64,000 nucleotides of DNA from Lepidodermella squamata (Eukaryota; Gastrotricha), in contig JBLDXI010000029.1 of NCBI GenBank assembly GCA_047495785.1, forward strand, positions 186,001 through 250,000. Reading direction: 5' to 3'. The notes under the pieces were generated by a model that worked only from the letters and a program-made list of their open reading frames with translations, was not told the DNA's origin and ran no database searches. Below are positions 11,701-23,837 of the stretch, one piece after another. Positions within the stretch are counted from its first letter, which is position 1; every line of letters starts with the position of its first letter. The translations under genes were made by a program, and so were the position numbers.

Positions 11701-14199
11701 AATCGAAAGGCAATCAACTATGTCAACAGGTTTTTGGCAGTTTCAAGTTTTTGGCGTCATAGTTTCATAAGACGCAGTGATAATGTTGCGTGATTATCAC
11801 GCGGTTTCATCAACCTCGACTAGAAGAAACCTCGACTTTTCAAGACAATTGCTTTACCGTAGCATCAAATTCGGATTAAGAATCGAGTCCTTTATAAATA
11901 ATCAATGTGACCCGTGTGACACCAGGTGACAAATTTTGACACAGCGGTATCTCAGTGACAGTTAGTACAACGAAACGGGATTTTCAGGATTATCACTTTG
12001 AATCAAAAGAAGCTCACTTGTTGTGGTAGTTGGAGGTAACGTCGGAGGCATAGTCGGAGGGGGTTGAGGTCTCTGAGGCAAAGTAGCGGGCCTATTGTAC
12101 GGCGTCGTCCTAGTCGTAGTCGGCGCCGGGTATGGCGGCCTTTTAAACGTAGTCCTAGCCGTTGACGTACTAGGTCTCGTTGTTGGGAATTCGTAGCGAT
12201 CATCAGGGGGCGCGTTGCCTTCGGAGTCGCACTGATAGGCTGTGCGCAGTTTTTTGACATCTAAGGGAGACAGGCCGTCCTGGTTGCCCAACCGCCGGCC
12301 GGGCTCGCCGCGGGCTTCCAAAGTGTGGAGTGAGGGCAGCTTAGCAAAAGCATTGTTGGGGTAGTGCATCACCGAGTCGAAATCGTAAGGCTGACGTAGC
12401 GTCGATAGCACCTAAAATCAAAAATAATCTTATGGAATTTCATTAGCAACTTGTCACTACTTCATACCTCACGGTCGTATTTTTTGAAATTATGCTGAAA
12501 ACCGGGCTGGATGTTGGGCCACAGGACGTCGACGAAGGAATCGCGGTCGAATCGCGACTGCTCGTGGATAAGGCCCAGCGCATGGGCGAGTTCGTGGACG
12601 ATGACGTAGTGCTGTATGCAGGGCCGCGTCGTGTCGAAATTGACCAGCTGCTTGCCGCCCTGTTTACCGACGAACGACCAGCAGCCCGTAGCACCGTTGA
12701 CTATGGACACATAGGACGCTTCCGAGGTTCGCGGCACCCATCGAATGCACGTCCTGTTGTGGTACTCTTCGATAGCGCCCATAATTGTAAGCTGCTCTTC
12801 GTCCGCTAAAATCATTAAACACATAAAAAATGTTTAAAAATTCAAATTTTGAAAAATTTCATGAAATCACGGGATTGACAAATTTTGACAAAAAAAAAGA
12901 AAATAAAAATCTTTTTTTCTAAATTTACTAATTCTCTTTTGATTTGCAGGGAAGGGTAATATAATTTTCCACATCTTCAAGTTCCTCCTTGCCGAAAAAA
13001 ATCACTTTCAGCAAATGTGTGCTCAGCGAGAACAAAAATGATAGTTTTTATAGCCTCGAGGTACGCAAAAAAACGCAAGGTAAAAAATCTGGGAAATTGA
13101 CCCAAAAATGAACACGCGTATTGAAAAATTAGGGCTGTTCCAAATTAGTCTTCAGCTTTGCAAGTCTTTTACAAATTATCAAGCTGCCTCTCTTGGAAGT
13201 TATAGGTGGCCATTGTTACCGTGGCAACATAAAAATGTCGAAAAATGTCCCACATGGTTAACACGTAATTTTTATAATTAAATTCTAGAATTTGTCAGAG
13301 AAGCCCTTATTTTCTGTAAATTTTAAAATAGTCCTATCATAAAAAATTCTAAGCAGAGCGTGGCCCTCTAAAAAATGTATTAGAAATTAGAAATTCGGAA
13401 ACTTACAGAAATCTGCGTCGATTTCATAGGGCACAACAGCGCCGGGCCACAGACTGTCGGCGCTGTCTAGTGGCAGCCAATTAGCCCCAGGCGCATCGGG
13501 CGTGTCGCCCGACGCCGGCGAGTCGAACAAATTAACCGCCGTCAACGGCCTGCCCATCAGCACAGGGTCGATTTTTCGCATCGGACTCACTACGATATCG
13601 GCATCGACGAAATCGAGGCAGTAGTCGGCATGCAGCGAAATTTCATCGAGCGCTATCGACCCGGGGCTGGACGGGCCGAGGAGGAGCGCCTCGAAGACGA
13701 GCGAGAAGGACTCGCGAGACGCGAACGACACGTTGGCGTAGAGCCACTCGGGCGGGCGAGGCGCGCCGGCGAACCAGACGCGGCGCATCGACGGCACGGT
13801 GCCGCCGTCCTCGAGCAGGCCGACGCTGATGGCGCCGACGTTCTGGCCGATGAAGCGGTACGTGAAGCGCAGGCAGTAGCCGTCGCGCGGCGGCAGCAGG
13901 TCGCGCGAGCGGAGGCGCGCGACCGAGCCGGGGCGGGTCCACGCGCCCGACGTCGCCTCGATGTGGCCGAGCGAGGCGTTGCGGCGCACGTGCCAGCCGT
14001 TCGGCGTGATCGTGTCGTCGGTGAGCAGCGTCGCCTCGCAGTCCGACGCGTCGAAGTCGCAGGCGAGCACGGGCGCGCGCGTGTTCAGCGCCCAGATGTT
14101 GTCGCGCTGGCCGTCCCACCGGTGCCGGTTGTTGTTATTGTTGCTGTTCGACTCGGCGAACTCGGCGATGAGGAGAGGCAGTAGCAGCCGGGTTAGCAT
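8748..14199 (-). CDS. Secreted multidomain astacin metalloprotease (MAM-astacin-CUB-X-sushi-MAM-PAN)
   Basis: Nine exons with consistent phases: 13407-14199, 12468-12805, 12018-12411, 10995-11666, 10577-10910, 10428-10527, 9819-10379, 9204-9613 and 8748-8823, giving 1225 residues. After a signal peptide (MLTRLLLPLLIAEFAES) comes a MAM domain (C47-C194), a short pro-region with ASGD, then the astacin domain with HELAHALGLIHEQSRFDRD (H335, E336, H339, H345) and Met-turn SVMHY. All zinc ligands are present, so it should be active. Next come a Pro/Thr-rich linker, a CUB domain, an unrecognised beta-rich domain of ~140 residues, a sushi domain, a second MAM and a PAN/apple-like Cys-rich end. Astacins cut matrix, growth-factor or cuticle proteins outside the cell. 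The order is unusual because meprin MAM domains follow the protease. The last two exons rest on frame and splice signals only. Confidence 0.88.
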
Positions 14200-14565
14200 G
14201 ACTGCGTCCGGGCGATTTCGACATGGGCCATGTAACAGCTCGGAATTGAGTGGTGGTAATTAGTTTTAAAAGGTCGCGATATCAACAAGCTTATCAATAA
14301 ATGTTGAGAAAAATCTAGAGAAATTTACAAGAAAGCTAAAATTAAATTATTGTCAATTTTCAGCAGATTAGCGCGGAACCTATTTCAAAACCAGGCATTA
14401 ACCGCGAAATAAATAGGTGAAAGTTCGTTTACGAATATTTTTATAGAATCCAGCCAGATTCTTCATTCGTTCTTTTGCAGCAGTCTTTTTTACGCAGAAT
14501 TCAAACGTATTTTTCTATCGAATTCCCAAGTTGAATGTCTAAAAGGATGAAAATAATTCGAAGTA

Positions 14566-15205
14566 CAGTAAAACCTGTTATCTCGAACTCTGTGTATCTC
14601 GAAAACCTGTGTATGTCGAAGTCTTGACGAGGAACCGTGGGTTTTTCAGCATGTAGCCCATATTATTCACTCTGTGAAGTCGAACTCTGTCTATCTCGAA
14701 AGTCGAAGGGCGGGAAAGGAACGGTAGCCATATGGTGCATTATTATGACTCTTTGAAGTCGAATGTTCGAAGCTGTTTCTTAATTTTGAGCGATACCGCG
14801 CGCGTAAGGCAAGGCGTGAAGTGGCTAAAGAGGGTCTAAGCGTGTTGTTTACCTACCTGCAGCGCTCTCGGCGAGACGCTAAAGTTGCTCGTAATCGTCA
14901 ACCCCCGCGTTGCGTAATCCTACTTGAACACTTTATTTCAGGTCACGCGGCCTATCCCAGCGCATTTAAGGCCGACAACGCGGCTTGTGACTTAAGTAAT
15001 TACAGAATATTTCAAATCTAGCGCTAATATTCAATAAAATGTTGCTATTTGTGCTCTAAAATATTGGGGTGATGAAATAAACGCTTTAAAATAGGCCCAT
15101 GGGTGATTTTATGCGATATATGTCAGTCTCCCTCTATCTCGAATCTCTCTGGAAGTCGAATGGGTCGAATGGCACCGTGAGCCTTCGAGATAACAGGTTT
15201 TACTG
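14566..15205. mobile_element. Pogo/Tigger-type nonautonomous element
   Basis: The ends are inverted: CAGTAAAACCTGTTATCTCG at the left and its reverse complement at the right, each flanked by TA. CAGT termini with a TA duplication are the hallmark of pogo-like members of the Tc1/mariner superfamily. Internal copies of TCGAA motifs recur near both ends (TATCTCGAA, AAGTCGAA). The 640 bp interior holds only a 66-codon frame at 14821-15021 with no recognisable DDE or CENP-B domain, so it is a deletion derivative. Confidence 0.8.
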
Positions 15206-17587
15206 TAATTTTAATATCCTTACTTTGGCTCCATTCAAAAGTTGGGTAGATGTGAATTTATTTTAAATTCGGAATAAGTATTCCAAGTAAATACGAGGCT
15301 TTCGCTATATCCAAAAGTTAAAACCACAAGAAATTGTAGAAATCGATAACTGAATATTGCTCAAATCTTTGAATATTCCGAAATACCTTATTTGTTCCTA
15401 TACTAAGCAGCCCGGGCTACTAACATTTTGGCCTCGAAAATTAACTTTCGGCGAATCATTCATTTTTGACTTTTGACGTATTCGCATCGACTTGACCCCT
15501 CAGCGTTTATTGGCGACTGGGCCACTATTGGAATAAATGCGGTATAGCCAAAATTACTCTACAGTTCAGCTTTTTCTCTAAAATTCTAAAATTCATTGAT
15601 GAACCGGTTTTTACAGAATTTAGGTTGCAATGACAGCGAAACAGGAAATTGCTAAATATTGCAGATGACCTCTAGCTGTTGAGGCTTTCGAGGCTTTAAA
15701 GCTCAGAATAAACGGTCTCACTTTTTAGCGAAAAAACTTTAACGTAAGTGTAATTGGACCTATACAAAATTGGAATGCCTTCAAATACGAAACCGGCGGT
15801 CGTAGTCACTGTCGTAGTCAAACTTTCTTAACCTTTTTCCCTGAAAGTATCATCTACATCGAATGAACACATTACTCGAGCAAAAGAAACATGTCTATGC
15901 GGATTCTAAATTTACACTGCAAAATTTACCAACCGCACGGGTTCCTAAAAAATAGGCGTAACGCGGCGTAGAAAAAAGTACGCGTGATTTGGCAGTCATT
16001 TCGCTGCCATGCATTTTTTTGAGAAAAAAAGACGAATCAGGCATCAGGTATCAGGTAGGCGAGTGGAGTTGTATAACATAACATACATACACCTATTTTT
16101 ACTATACAACGACATGATACGAGTGTTAACTCATGAGATGAGGTGTTACTTGTTTAGCTAAATTATAGCGTTGAAAAGCAACCAGGCGTGTCAGTGCGTG
16201 AAACTGAGTGATTATTATTATTACTACAACGACGTCTACGACAGCTTTATAGTTATTGTTACCATCATATACTTACGCGTAATACGAGCATGTTAACAAA
16301 GGCGCGATGATGGTGATGGTGATGTGAAAACGATGAGGAAAAAACGCGCATGCACCCGCGTCGCTTTTTTGTTTGTACAACGATGATGATGGTGCCGTTT
16401 TATATAAATTATTGTAAACGATATTATGTACGATGATGGGCGACACTGTGAAGTAGGCAGGCAGGTAGACTAGGAGTAAGGAGTCGGCAGGTGTATAATA
16501 CACCTGCAGCCTGGCGGCGCGGATGAGTCCCAGCGGCCGGGGTCAGCGGCGGATGGCGTCGTGTTTGCGACGCTCAGGTGCAGTTAATTACTGCGCGTTG
16601 CGTTGCTATGGCGGCGCGCGCGCGTTTGTCGACCGCAAACACGCCCATGATGATTTTTTGTTGAGCGCAGCAGCGTGTTTGCGCGACGCGTTCGTTGCTC
16701 ATCGCCGCCATGTATTACACCAGTCCCACACTGCTGCGCGTTTATCATCGTGTCTGATGCGCAGCGCCAAGCAGCAAATAATTAGCCGATTATTGCCCGT
16801 GCGCGCGCGCGCATCATCAGTCAGGTCACCGGCCTCGCCACTTGAGCGCGTGCTATGCGCCGGCTGGCTGACAGGCAGGCCGGGACGCACTCGCATGCGC
16901 ATACCTGCCTAGCAGTCACCAAAAGCCAATTTTCATACACTTAACGTTTATACATCATAAGTAGCAGTCGTTGCTTGGTTGGCGGTCGATGTGTGTTTTC
17001 GTTTAAACGTGATTTCAGCCGCAGCTAATACAGTTAGTCTAGGTCAAACGTGTTTCAGCCGACGGCTCGTCATCATCATCATGTTATTATTATTATTGGA
17101 GTGGTCGCAAAGTGACAAATTGGCGCCATCAACGTATAAGCAGGAGACTAAGTGTTCGCAATTGCAGAGTCCAATAAATTCGGCCATTTGTATTGAAACC
17201 CTTATAAGAAGTCTTGTTCCACATGGAACCGGCTCGAAGGCCGGAAACATATGTTTTGACCTCGGTAATGAAGTGTTACCATGGCGATATTATTTCTCAC
17301 TGAAAAAAGTTCGAAAATGTTCGTTACACGAGCATGAACAAGCCGTACTGTCATTTCGAAAAACTCGTTTTTTTCGAAATTTGCTTGATTTTCGGAGAAA
17401 TCCATAGCGAGATAAAAAAGATATAAGAAATCTGGTACTTTCTCCGGTTATATGAAAGATGTTCAGAATAAAATTATTCCATGTATGTCATGGAATAAAG
17501 AATGGAATCGAAATGCATGAAAATGAGAAAACATAAACAAGAATGATTTGAATGATTTGAAGCTAGAAATTTGAAACATTTTAGAGC

Positions 17588-17721
17588 AAATTTGGTTCCG
17601 CTCAGGAGAATAATATTTCTTCAATTTCCAGAAGTGATACAATTGGGAGCGAATAAGACGGGGCGTAATATTAGATAAATCTGGGCTATTTTTCTGGTCT
17701 TACTCTTGGCGGAACCAAATT
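17588..17721. repeat. Palindromic repeat with AATTTGGTTCCGC ends
   Basis: CAAATTTGGTTCCGC at the left and GCGGAACCAAATT at the right bound about 134 bp. A further half-copy, GATTTGGTTCCGCT, lies at about 17937. The arms are short (about 13-15 bp). A small inverted-repeat element is possible; so is chance plus a shared motif. Confidence 0.45.
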
Positions 17722-18906
17722 GTGGAATTTTCAATGGGCCTAAAACCATCTCTCGAAGCTTCCAGGGATGTCGTGATCGATCAGCGTGATTAATAAAAAA
17801 ATCATCTTCAAATTCAGTGTGAAATTCTGTATAAGACGCATATTCTTCACTAGGGAATTTATTCTTTGCCTTAATTTTGTAGAAATATTCGAAAATCGAC
17901 TATTGCAGACTATTGCTTAGGTTTCGCGATATGCAGATTTGGTTCCGCTAAAAGATATTCTGCCATTTTTCGAACTTCTGTTAATAATCTAACAAAAAGC
18001 AAATGGTGCCACTTTTCTGAGCAATTCGATTTCGAAAAAATGCGAAAGCTGTTTTTTTTTCCAGGTGAGAGTTGCTGCGTCTCGAGTAGTGGGCCAAACA
18101 AACGCGTGAGACAGCGGCGGCGAGCGTGAGCAGGTTGTTAGGCTGCGAGAAGCCGGCGACGCGATGCCGCATCCATCTACTTACCTAACTTACATACCTA
18201 GTATTCGGAGGCAAAAGTAGGACGGCGTTAATGCGCATGCCGCAGAAATCGCTCATCTTCACATTGTTGACGATGGCCAGTCGTTGAAAGCGCGCGCGGC
18301 GATGTTTTGCTGCGGCGGTGCGAAACACGCGATCGCATCACGCAGCGACGCCGATTTGCAACAGGCGATGCGCGCATCTTTCACGCGGCGATCATCAATA
18401 TTCAAAATCATCATCGAATACAATCGCGCCGCTTAGTATGCGACCACTTGTTCGCAATATTGTATCGAAAAGTGTGCAACTTTGACCTATATCAGAACAT
18501 GAGCGAACTGTTTGACGGAAAAACGACCATATTCCGTAAATTCACAGTAATTCCGTAAATCAATCGCGCTCAACAGCGAGCGATAACTTGAGGCAGGCAT
18601 CTAAATTGTTAGTCGTCGATTTCTAACTTTTTCATGTGACCATTTAATAGGGCGATTTAATAGGCCAAGTTTTCTGCTTGAGGAATACTATTTCAGCCTA
18701 CAAAAACTCGAAACCGAAATTCTATTGTTCATTTTCTTCTCGGAAAGCATTCAGTTCAAAATTTCATAATGAAAGGTGTTTTTCCTTTTATTTTTTCAAT
18801 CGAAGAAAACCTTGGGACTACCTCGAAACTTAGGTAAAACGGCGTTGATATACGACAAAGTCCACTTTGCGTGCGTTACGTTTTTCGAGGCTTAATGGTC
18901 GTAAAT

Positions 18907-18983
18907 TGGGGGTTATTTTCGAAGCTGTCTTTATGACAAAGTCGACTCTATCGATAGAGTCGGCTTTATTTCCTAAGGTAGAC
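18907..18983 (+). repeat. Dispersed repeat, copy 1
   Basis: About 77 bp (GGGGGTTATTTTCGAAGCTG at its start) match, in opposite orientation, the stretch at 41452-41528. Both copies contain AAGCTGTCTTTATGA and a TCGAT-centred partial palindrome. A fragment of a larger repetitive element is likely; no coding capacity is visible. Confidence 0.6.
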
Positions 18984-19459
18984 TTTAGCTAAAGTTAGCT
19001 GATCTCAGCTAGCTTATATGATAGACATCCCAGATGGGAATTTAGGACGAAAATCATAGATTTTTGAACATAGATTTTCCCCAAACGAGTGATTTGACCC
19101 TAAAATGTTTTTACTCTTCTTTTCATTCAATTTTTTTACCCGAATTCATAAAATGCAAACGTGCAAAATTGTTAGACAAATTATCTTATTATACTTTTTC
19201 GCCACAGAGTGGGCGTCGTGAAATTGAAGGGAAATAATGTCGACTCGAGGCAGCGCACGTTGTTGATATTCTGCAGCAGTAGGCACCTATGCCACGAAAT
19301 GTGCATACTACCTATTGTAGAAGAACTAATGAGATCATAGCTTAGAAATAACGCCCCGCGTGGTTTGAAGTTTGAGTCATCTCAGCTGCCGAGGTTATCC
19401 CTGGGCTTTAAAATGTGAGCTAACTGCATGGTGATAATAAAACTATCTACACTAGCAAG

Positions 19460-19567
19460 ATGTTTGCAACATATCAACAAGCTTTGCAGAATCAGTACTA
19501 TGGACTTCCTGCTCCATCATCATCGATATTAGCCCCTGCTTATTTTGAAAGCGGCTATTCGGGACAT

Positions 19568-19598
<31 letters not shown>

Positions 19599-20862
19599 CA
19601 GCCACTTCTAATAATGGTCGCAGGAGAAAATTGACGCAGCAATGCTCGGTAATTGAACGGAAATGACGGTTATTCCAACTTCTGGAACCACATATTCAAT
19701 GGGCGATTTAGCATTAAAACTTATACGTAACTACTATAATGTAAGCCATATTATTATTTTCCCCACTCATGGCTGCATCATGGACTGCGAGATATTGCCA
19801 AAACAAAATCGATTAATCAAGCCATCGAATTCACAAATTTTGGCTAGACTAAAAATTGTTGATTATTGAGCATAGATTTTCTAGCGCCTTGTCAGGCATT
19901 TCTTGAAAATAAAGAAAATCCGGGCTCAATTCGCATTAGCTGTTTTTTTCGCAGATTTTCTATTTTTCAATAAATCAAATGCTAAGATGGTGGAAAATCT
20001 GTCCACCCAATATCGCGTGCTTCAACAATTTGCAGTCGAGCAAATAGAGGCTGGTAGAGACTATAATATTATATTAGAGAATTCCCGGGTGTGCTCAGTT
20101 ATCAGAGGATGAGTGACCCCAATTATTAACTGTGCTTTTTCGATTATTATAGGAGGTCGTGGATGACGCATTGGAGAAGAAGCGAGCGAGAGCTAGGGAG
20201 GCGGCAAGGAAAAGCCGACTGGGCCGTGAGCAACGAATTTCATTTCTAGAAATGGTAAAATCCTAAGTTTCACTTAGTTTTCATTTTCAAAATTCCTAAT
20301 ATTGATTAGAATTTCTTATACATTTTCTCTCCATTCAATACTGTATGCAAAATTAGCGATGAAAGTTTAGTTGAAAACAACAAAAATTCTTAAATTTCAA
20401 TGCAACATTTTCTATGTAATTTAGAAAGCAACATCCGAGCGATACGACATTTGGAGCCTGACAGGCCTTGTGAAACGCTTCGAGAAATTGAACTGCGCCC
20501 TTGAGATGTTACTGCCTGCTGCGACTGAATCGCAACCACATAAAATCACGGAATATGCTGAGCAGGATCAAGTGATGATGATGGTGGCTGACGAGCAGGC
20601 CGCCATCGCCATTGACGGCACAACGGCCATGTTCCAGCGATTGGACGATCAGTTGTTCTCGATCGAAGACCTCGACGCTTTCGCCCTGCCCGATGATGAT
20701 GGCGCCAACTTTTGCGATGAATCGACCTTCAGCTTTGGCAACTACGTAGTGCCGTTCAGCCGATCGCTGTCGAGTGAATCGCTGCACACGCTGGTTGGCA
20801 CTGCTGACAACGGTAACTGGTGCACCGATGGCATACCGGACGACTTTTTCACTCAGCTTTAA
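19460..20862 (+). CDS. bZIP transcription factor
   Basis: Exons 19460-19648, probably 19987-20088, 20153-20254 and 20425-20862, all phase 0, give about 276 residues (242 without exon 2). The third exon carries a basic region (KKRARAREAARKSRLGREQR) resembling the NxxAAxxSR signature of bZIP proteins, with Ala at the usual Asn position. The zipper runs across the next junction: L, E, L, F and L at seven-residue spacing (FLEM to CALEMLL). bZIPs bind DNA as dimers in the nucleus. The N-terminus has a poly-Ser run encoded by a TCA repeat and the C-terminus is acidic and aromatic, a plausible activation region ending DDFFTQL. Exon 2 (MVENLSTQYRV...) is inferred from a clean 64 bp following intron. 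No CREB, Fos or C/EBP membership is certain. Confidence 0.75.
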
Positions 20863-21135
20863 AACTAAATTAAAAGCTTTCGGCGAAAGTTCAAGAAAAT
20901 TAAAATTTAATAACTTCAGCAATAGAGCAATAGAGATTGATTTAGCAAAGTACCAAATTATGACAAATAATTGTAGACAACCGACATTGCTCGAAGCTTA
21001 ATGAGAGTCTAACTTGAGCAGCAAGTAAAATGAAATGAAAAATGAAGTAATTTCAAGTTTTATTCGCATATTTATATTGAATAAAAAGCAATTAAGCAGT
21101 TAATTTCTTTTCATAATCTGATTGGCTCAAGTTCA

Positions 21136-22516
21136 TCACTGTTGTCTGAATAGAATAGCTGATAATACCGCAGCGATTAATACCATCAGGCCACTTGACA
21201 GCTTTCCAGCAGTGCTCCGGCTCGAACATTCTGAAAGTCAGGAAAATCTCTCAAAAATAAATTATTGCATTTAAAAATAAAATAAAACTTGGAATATTCA
21301 AATAAATAGCAGTGCAGCCTTTATGAATCTGGGATATTATTTTATTTTAGCCACCTGGTAACCGCATAGGTCCCTAGAATTACCGATATTGGAAAAATCA
21401 CAGGTTTGGGAAATCTATAAACAAATAAAAAAAATTGAAATTTCGAAAAAAACCGTCGTATATGAAAAACGTTTAGCGCGGGAACCTTCTAATTAGGGCT
21501 ACGAACAATTTCGTTCAAACTGTTAGTTAACGCAGGCTGGAAAAAAATCTTTGAAAATCCGCTAAAACGCGAAAAATTCCAACTTTCAAATGCGAGTTTT
21601 CGGAGTATCGGAATATTTTACCTGTGGACGGTTCTGCGAAGACTTTATTGAGCGCGGTGAGGCGCGTGCAGAGGCGCGCCTCGAGCTTGGCGGCGACGCA
21701 CTCGTACTCGTCGTCGGTGCGCCGCGCCGCGTCCGGGTAGAAGAGTAGCACGCGCCACGCCTTGCACGCCGGCGCCGACGCGTTGTAGCCGGCCCAGCTC
21801 GGCTCGTACTGGTTGTCGCACAGCGCCATGGCTAGGAACGACTCGTTAGGCTCGTCCAACAGCCACGTGCTGCTGTCTTGAATTCAAAGCAAGCAAACGA
21901 TATATACTACAGCATTAATTGAACATTCAAATTGAGATAACAGACCATTTTCAAAATATTAGGAACAGTTTAAAATTCTAAATTTAAAAATTTGAAAATA
22001 AAAAAAATTGATTAAAATTTCGAAATCTCACAAGTTCAAAAATTGGGAATATTTTCAATTTTTGTGTGAAGATTTTCCTAATTTTTATGTGAATTATTTG
22101 CTTACTAAATTGCTTCCCACTGCCAGTTCGGGTGACCAGGTTGAGATTTCTGGCGGACGGGGCGACTTCATAGCGCAGCTCGCCGCTCGAGTAGACGCAT
22201 TTCGTCTTCGGTTTGCCGCCAGCCTGAAACTCGGCGTAGATGTGCGACCGGTTCGAGGCCGTAAATTTGCGATAATAGCTCGTCCACGTGTCATTAACAC
22301 CGATGGCCCAGTGGTAATGTTCGTGCCACAGCGAATTAACCAACTAATTATGAAAAATTATTAAAATTTCAAAAAATCCCATGAAACTACCTTATCTCGT
22401 GAATAATTATCGGAGACTTTGAAATCGTTCGGGTTGATGTCAGTTCGATCGCAAAGCCCAGCATAAGCCGACCCGGCTAAAGCAGCCAGAAAACAAACCG
22501 CAAGAGTTCGAAGCAT
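21136..22516 (-). CDS. GPI-anchored lipocalin-like secreted protein, paralogue A
   Basis: Exons 22391-22516, 22106-22343, 21622-21876 and 21136-21230 give 237 residues. A signal peptide (MLRTLAVCFLAALAGSAYA) leads a ~190-residue Cys-containing body with NDTWTSYYRKF, GGKPKTKCVYSSG and a CKAWRVLLFYPD strand. The last exon encodes a small-residue/Ser spacer and a hydrophobic tail (SGLMVLIAAVLSAILF), typical of a GPI-anchor signal. Order of strands, paired Cys and the aromatic-LLFYPD segment suggest a calycin/lipocalin fold that binds a small hydrophobic ligand at the cell surface, but similarity is weak. The copy at 30101-30986 shares two later introns at identical positions and phases; this copy has one extra intron after codon 42. 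Confidence 0.75.
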
Positions 22517-23076
22517 TTTTTGTTTACTATCTCGAAATGTGGCTACTATTGACGCAAGCTGCTGATGCTGACGATACCGCCGAGGATTATCGTGTCCGCG
22601 TCTGTGTTTGATAACAATTAACCGTTGCGTATGAGGCGTGCAGACTTTTTTCACCCCGTCATCACGTGTTATGCATGAGTTGCGATAAGGCCGGCGTGAC
22701 ACTGCTACCGTGCTGAGGCTACGCTGAATAATTCTGGTTTTTTTTATTCGAATCAACAAAATGCTGACCTGCAACTGAAGGTTCGATGAAGCTCATAACT
22801 TCGAAATCATCTTTTTTTCGAACTTTTTCAAATGGCGTAAAATTCAAGGTGGTTGCAGCAATAATTGATTTTTAAGAATAATTATATATTATAAACTGGT
22901 TATCAGTTTATGGGCTTTTTCGAAAATTGACCCAAGGGTCGATATTATGAACGGAAATCTCACTATTCCATTTCTTATGCAAATGATCATCCAAAACTAA
23001 CTGCTAATTTTCCAAGTTTATTCATTAATCGCCAAAAATCAGGTAAAAATGGTGAAATCACCAAAATTAAGATAAA
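22517..23076. other. Spacer upstream of lipocalin-like gene A
   Basis: About 560 bp of AT-rich DNA. The promoter of paralogue A should be here. Nothing else was recognised. Confidence 0.4.
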
Positions 23077-23837
23077 TCATAATTTAGCTTGCGTCTGTTT
23101 CGATTGATCGCCACTGACTGACTGCTCGCCGAGGAAGTAAGTCGGTATAATGTGGACGAGAGTTACCGTCGAAAGAGCAACACAGTTCAGCACGTTTTGC
23201 GTCAGTCGAACTAGCGAGTAGTGCAGAGTCAAATCGTAAAAAGCAAGCGCAATATTGGTGACTTGAATGGCCAACACGAAAATCGTAGTGAAAAGCTTGA
23301 GGCGAGCTACTTTATCTTTATATCTTAAATTCTTTAGTTCTTTACTTTCTTTACCTCTTTAATAGAGCGTCGCATCTAGGCGTTTTTATTAAGGCGGACT
23401 TTTTATTTTTATTTTAGTTTTAAACTTTATCGAAATGACTGCTTTCCAACTTTTAGTAGACCTGCTGATGGCACAATCCGGCATTCTCATCCGACAAAGT
23501 GATAATATAAATTATGGTACTTTCGGCCTTTCAGGTCGCTTTTATAATAGAAAAAACCAATAAAGAGTAATTAACGTAATAAAGACGTAAAGAGATAAAG
23601 ACACTTCGATGTTCGCCACTGGTGCACCGAGGCCGCCATTGCCTGGGAGAAATTGTTGACGACATGCAGAATGTCTTTTTCTACTTGTTCTTCGGCACCG
23701 GCATGGCCGAGCCTCCCTACTGCAGCAACTTCAGCTTCGATAGCCGGTTTAATTTCTCGAAGATTTATCGATGGCATAGTCATAACCTGCTCGGTAGAGG
23801 AGGATCTGCACTCCTTGTAACCATAGTGCGGTTGCAT
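23077..23837 (-). CDS. Possible small two-exon membrane protein
   Basis: Two frames on the minus strand may belong together. The upstream one starts at ATG 23837 and reads a hydrophilic helix (MPSINLREIKPAIEAEVAAV, then EEQVEKDILHVVNNFSQAMA). The downstream one ends at 23077 and carries two hydrophobic stretches (FTTIFVLAIQVTNIALAFY and VLNCVALSTVTLVHIIPTYF) before a polar tail QSKQTQAKL. A donor after TCG near 23628 and an acceptor CTCAAG near 23297 would join them in phase 0 across ~330 bp. The join is a guess and an exon may be missing. Function is unknown; it may be noncoding. Confidence 0.3.

Larger units (their letters stand above)
14200..19459. other. 5.3 kb gene-poor spacer with transposon relics and GC-rich islands
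   Basis: It separates divergent genes (astacin on minus, bZIP on plus), so it should carry both promoters. It contains a pogo-like element (14566-15205), GC-rich islands at about 16505-16905 and 18060-18430 with repeated CGCAAACACG-like strings, a palindromic repeat (17588-17721) and one copy of a dispersed repeat (18907-18983). Frames inside the islands look like GC-driven artefacts. No RNA gene was recognised. Confidence 0.5.

Noticed and set aside
13630-14184. Long plus-strand frame of 184 codons, Arg/Ala/Glu-rich
   Set aside because: It lies opposite the first exon of the astacin gene, where GC-rich codons keep the complementary frame open. It has no domain, and the minus-strand frame encodes a MAM domain.
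19663-19869. 68-codon frame after exon 1 of the bZIP gene
   Set aside because: It has a possible donor at its end, but no acceptor keeps phase with exon 1 and no domain is visible.
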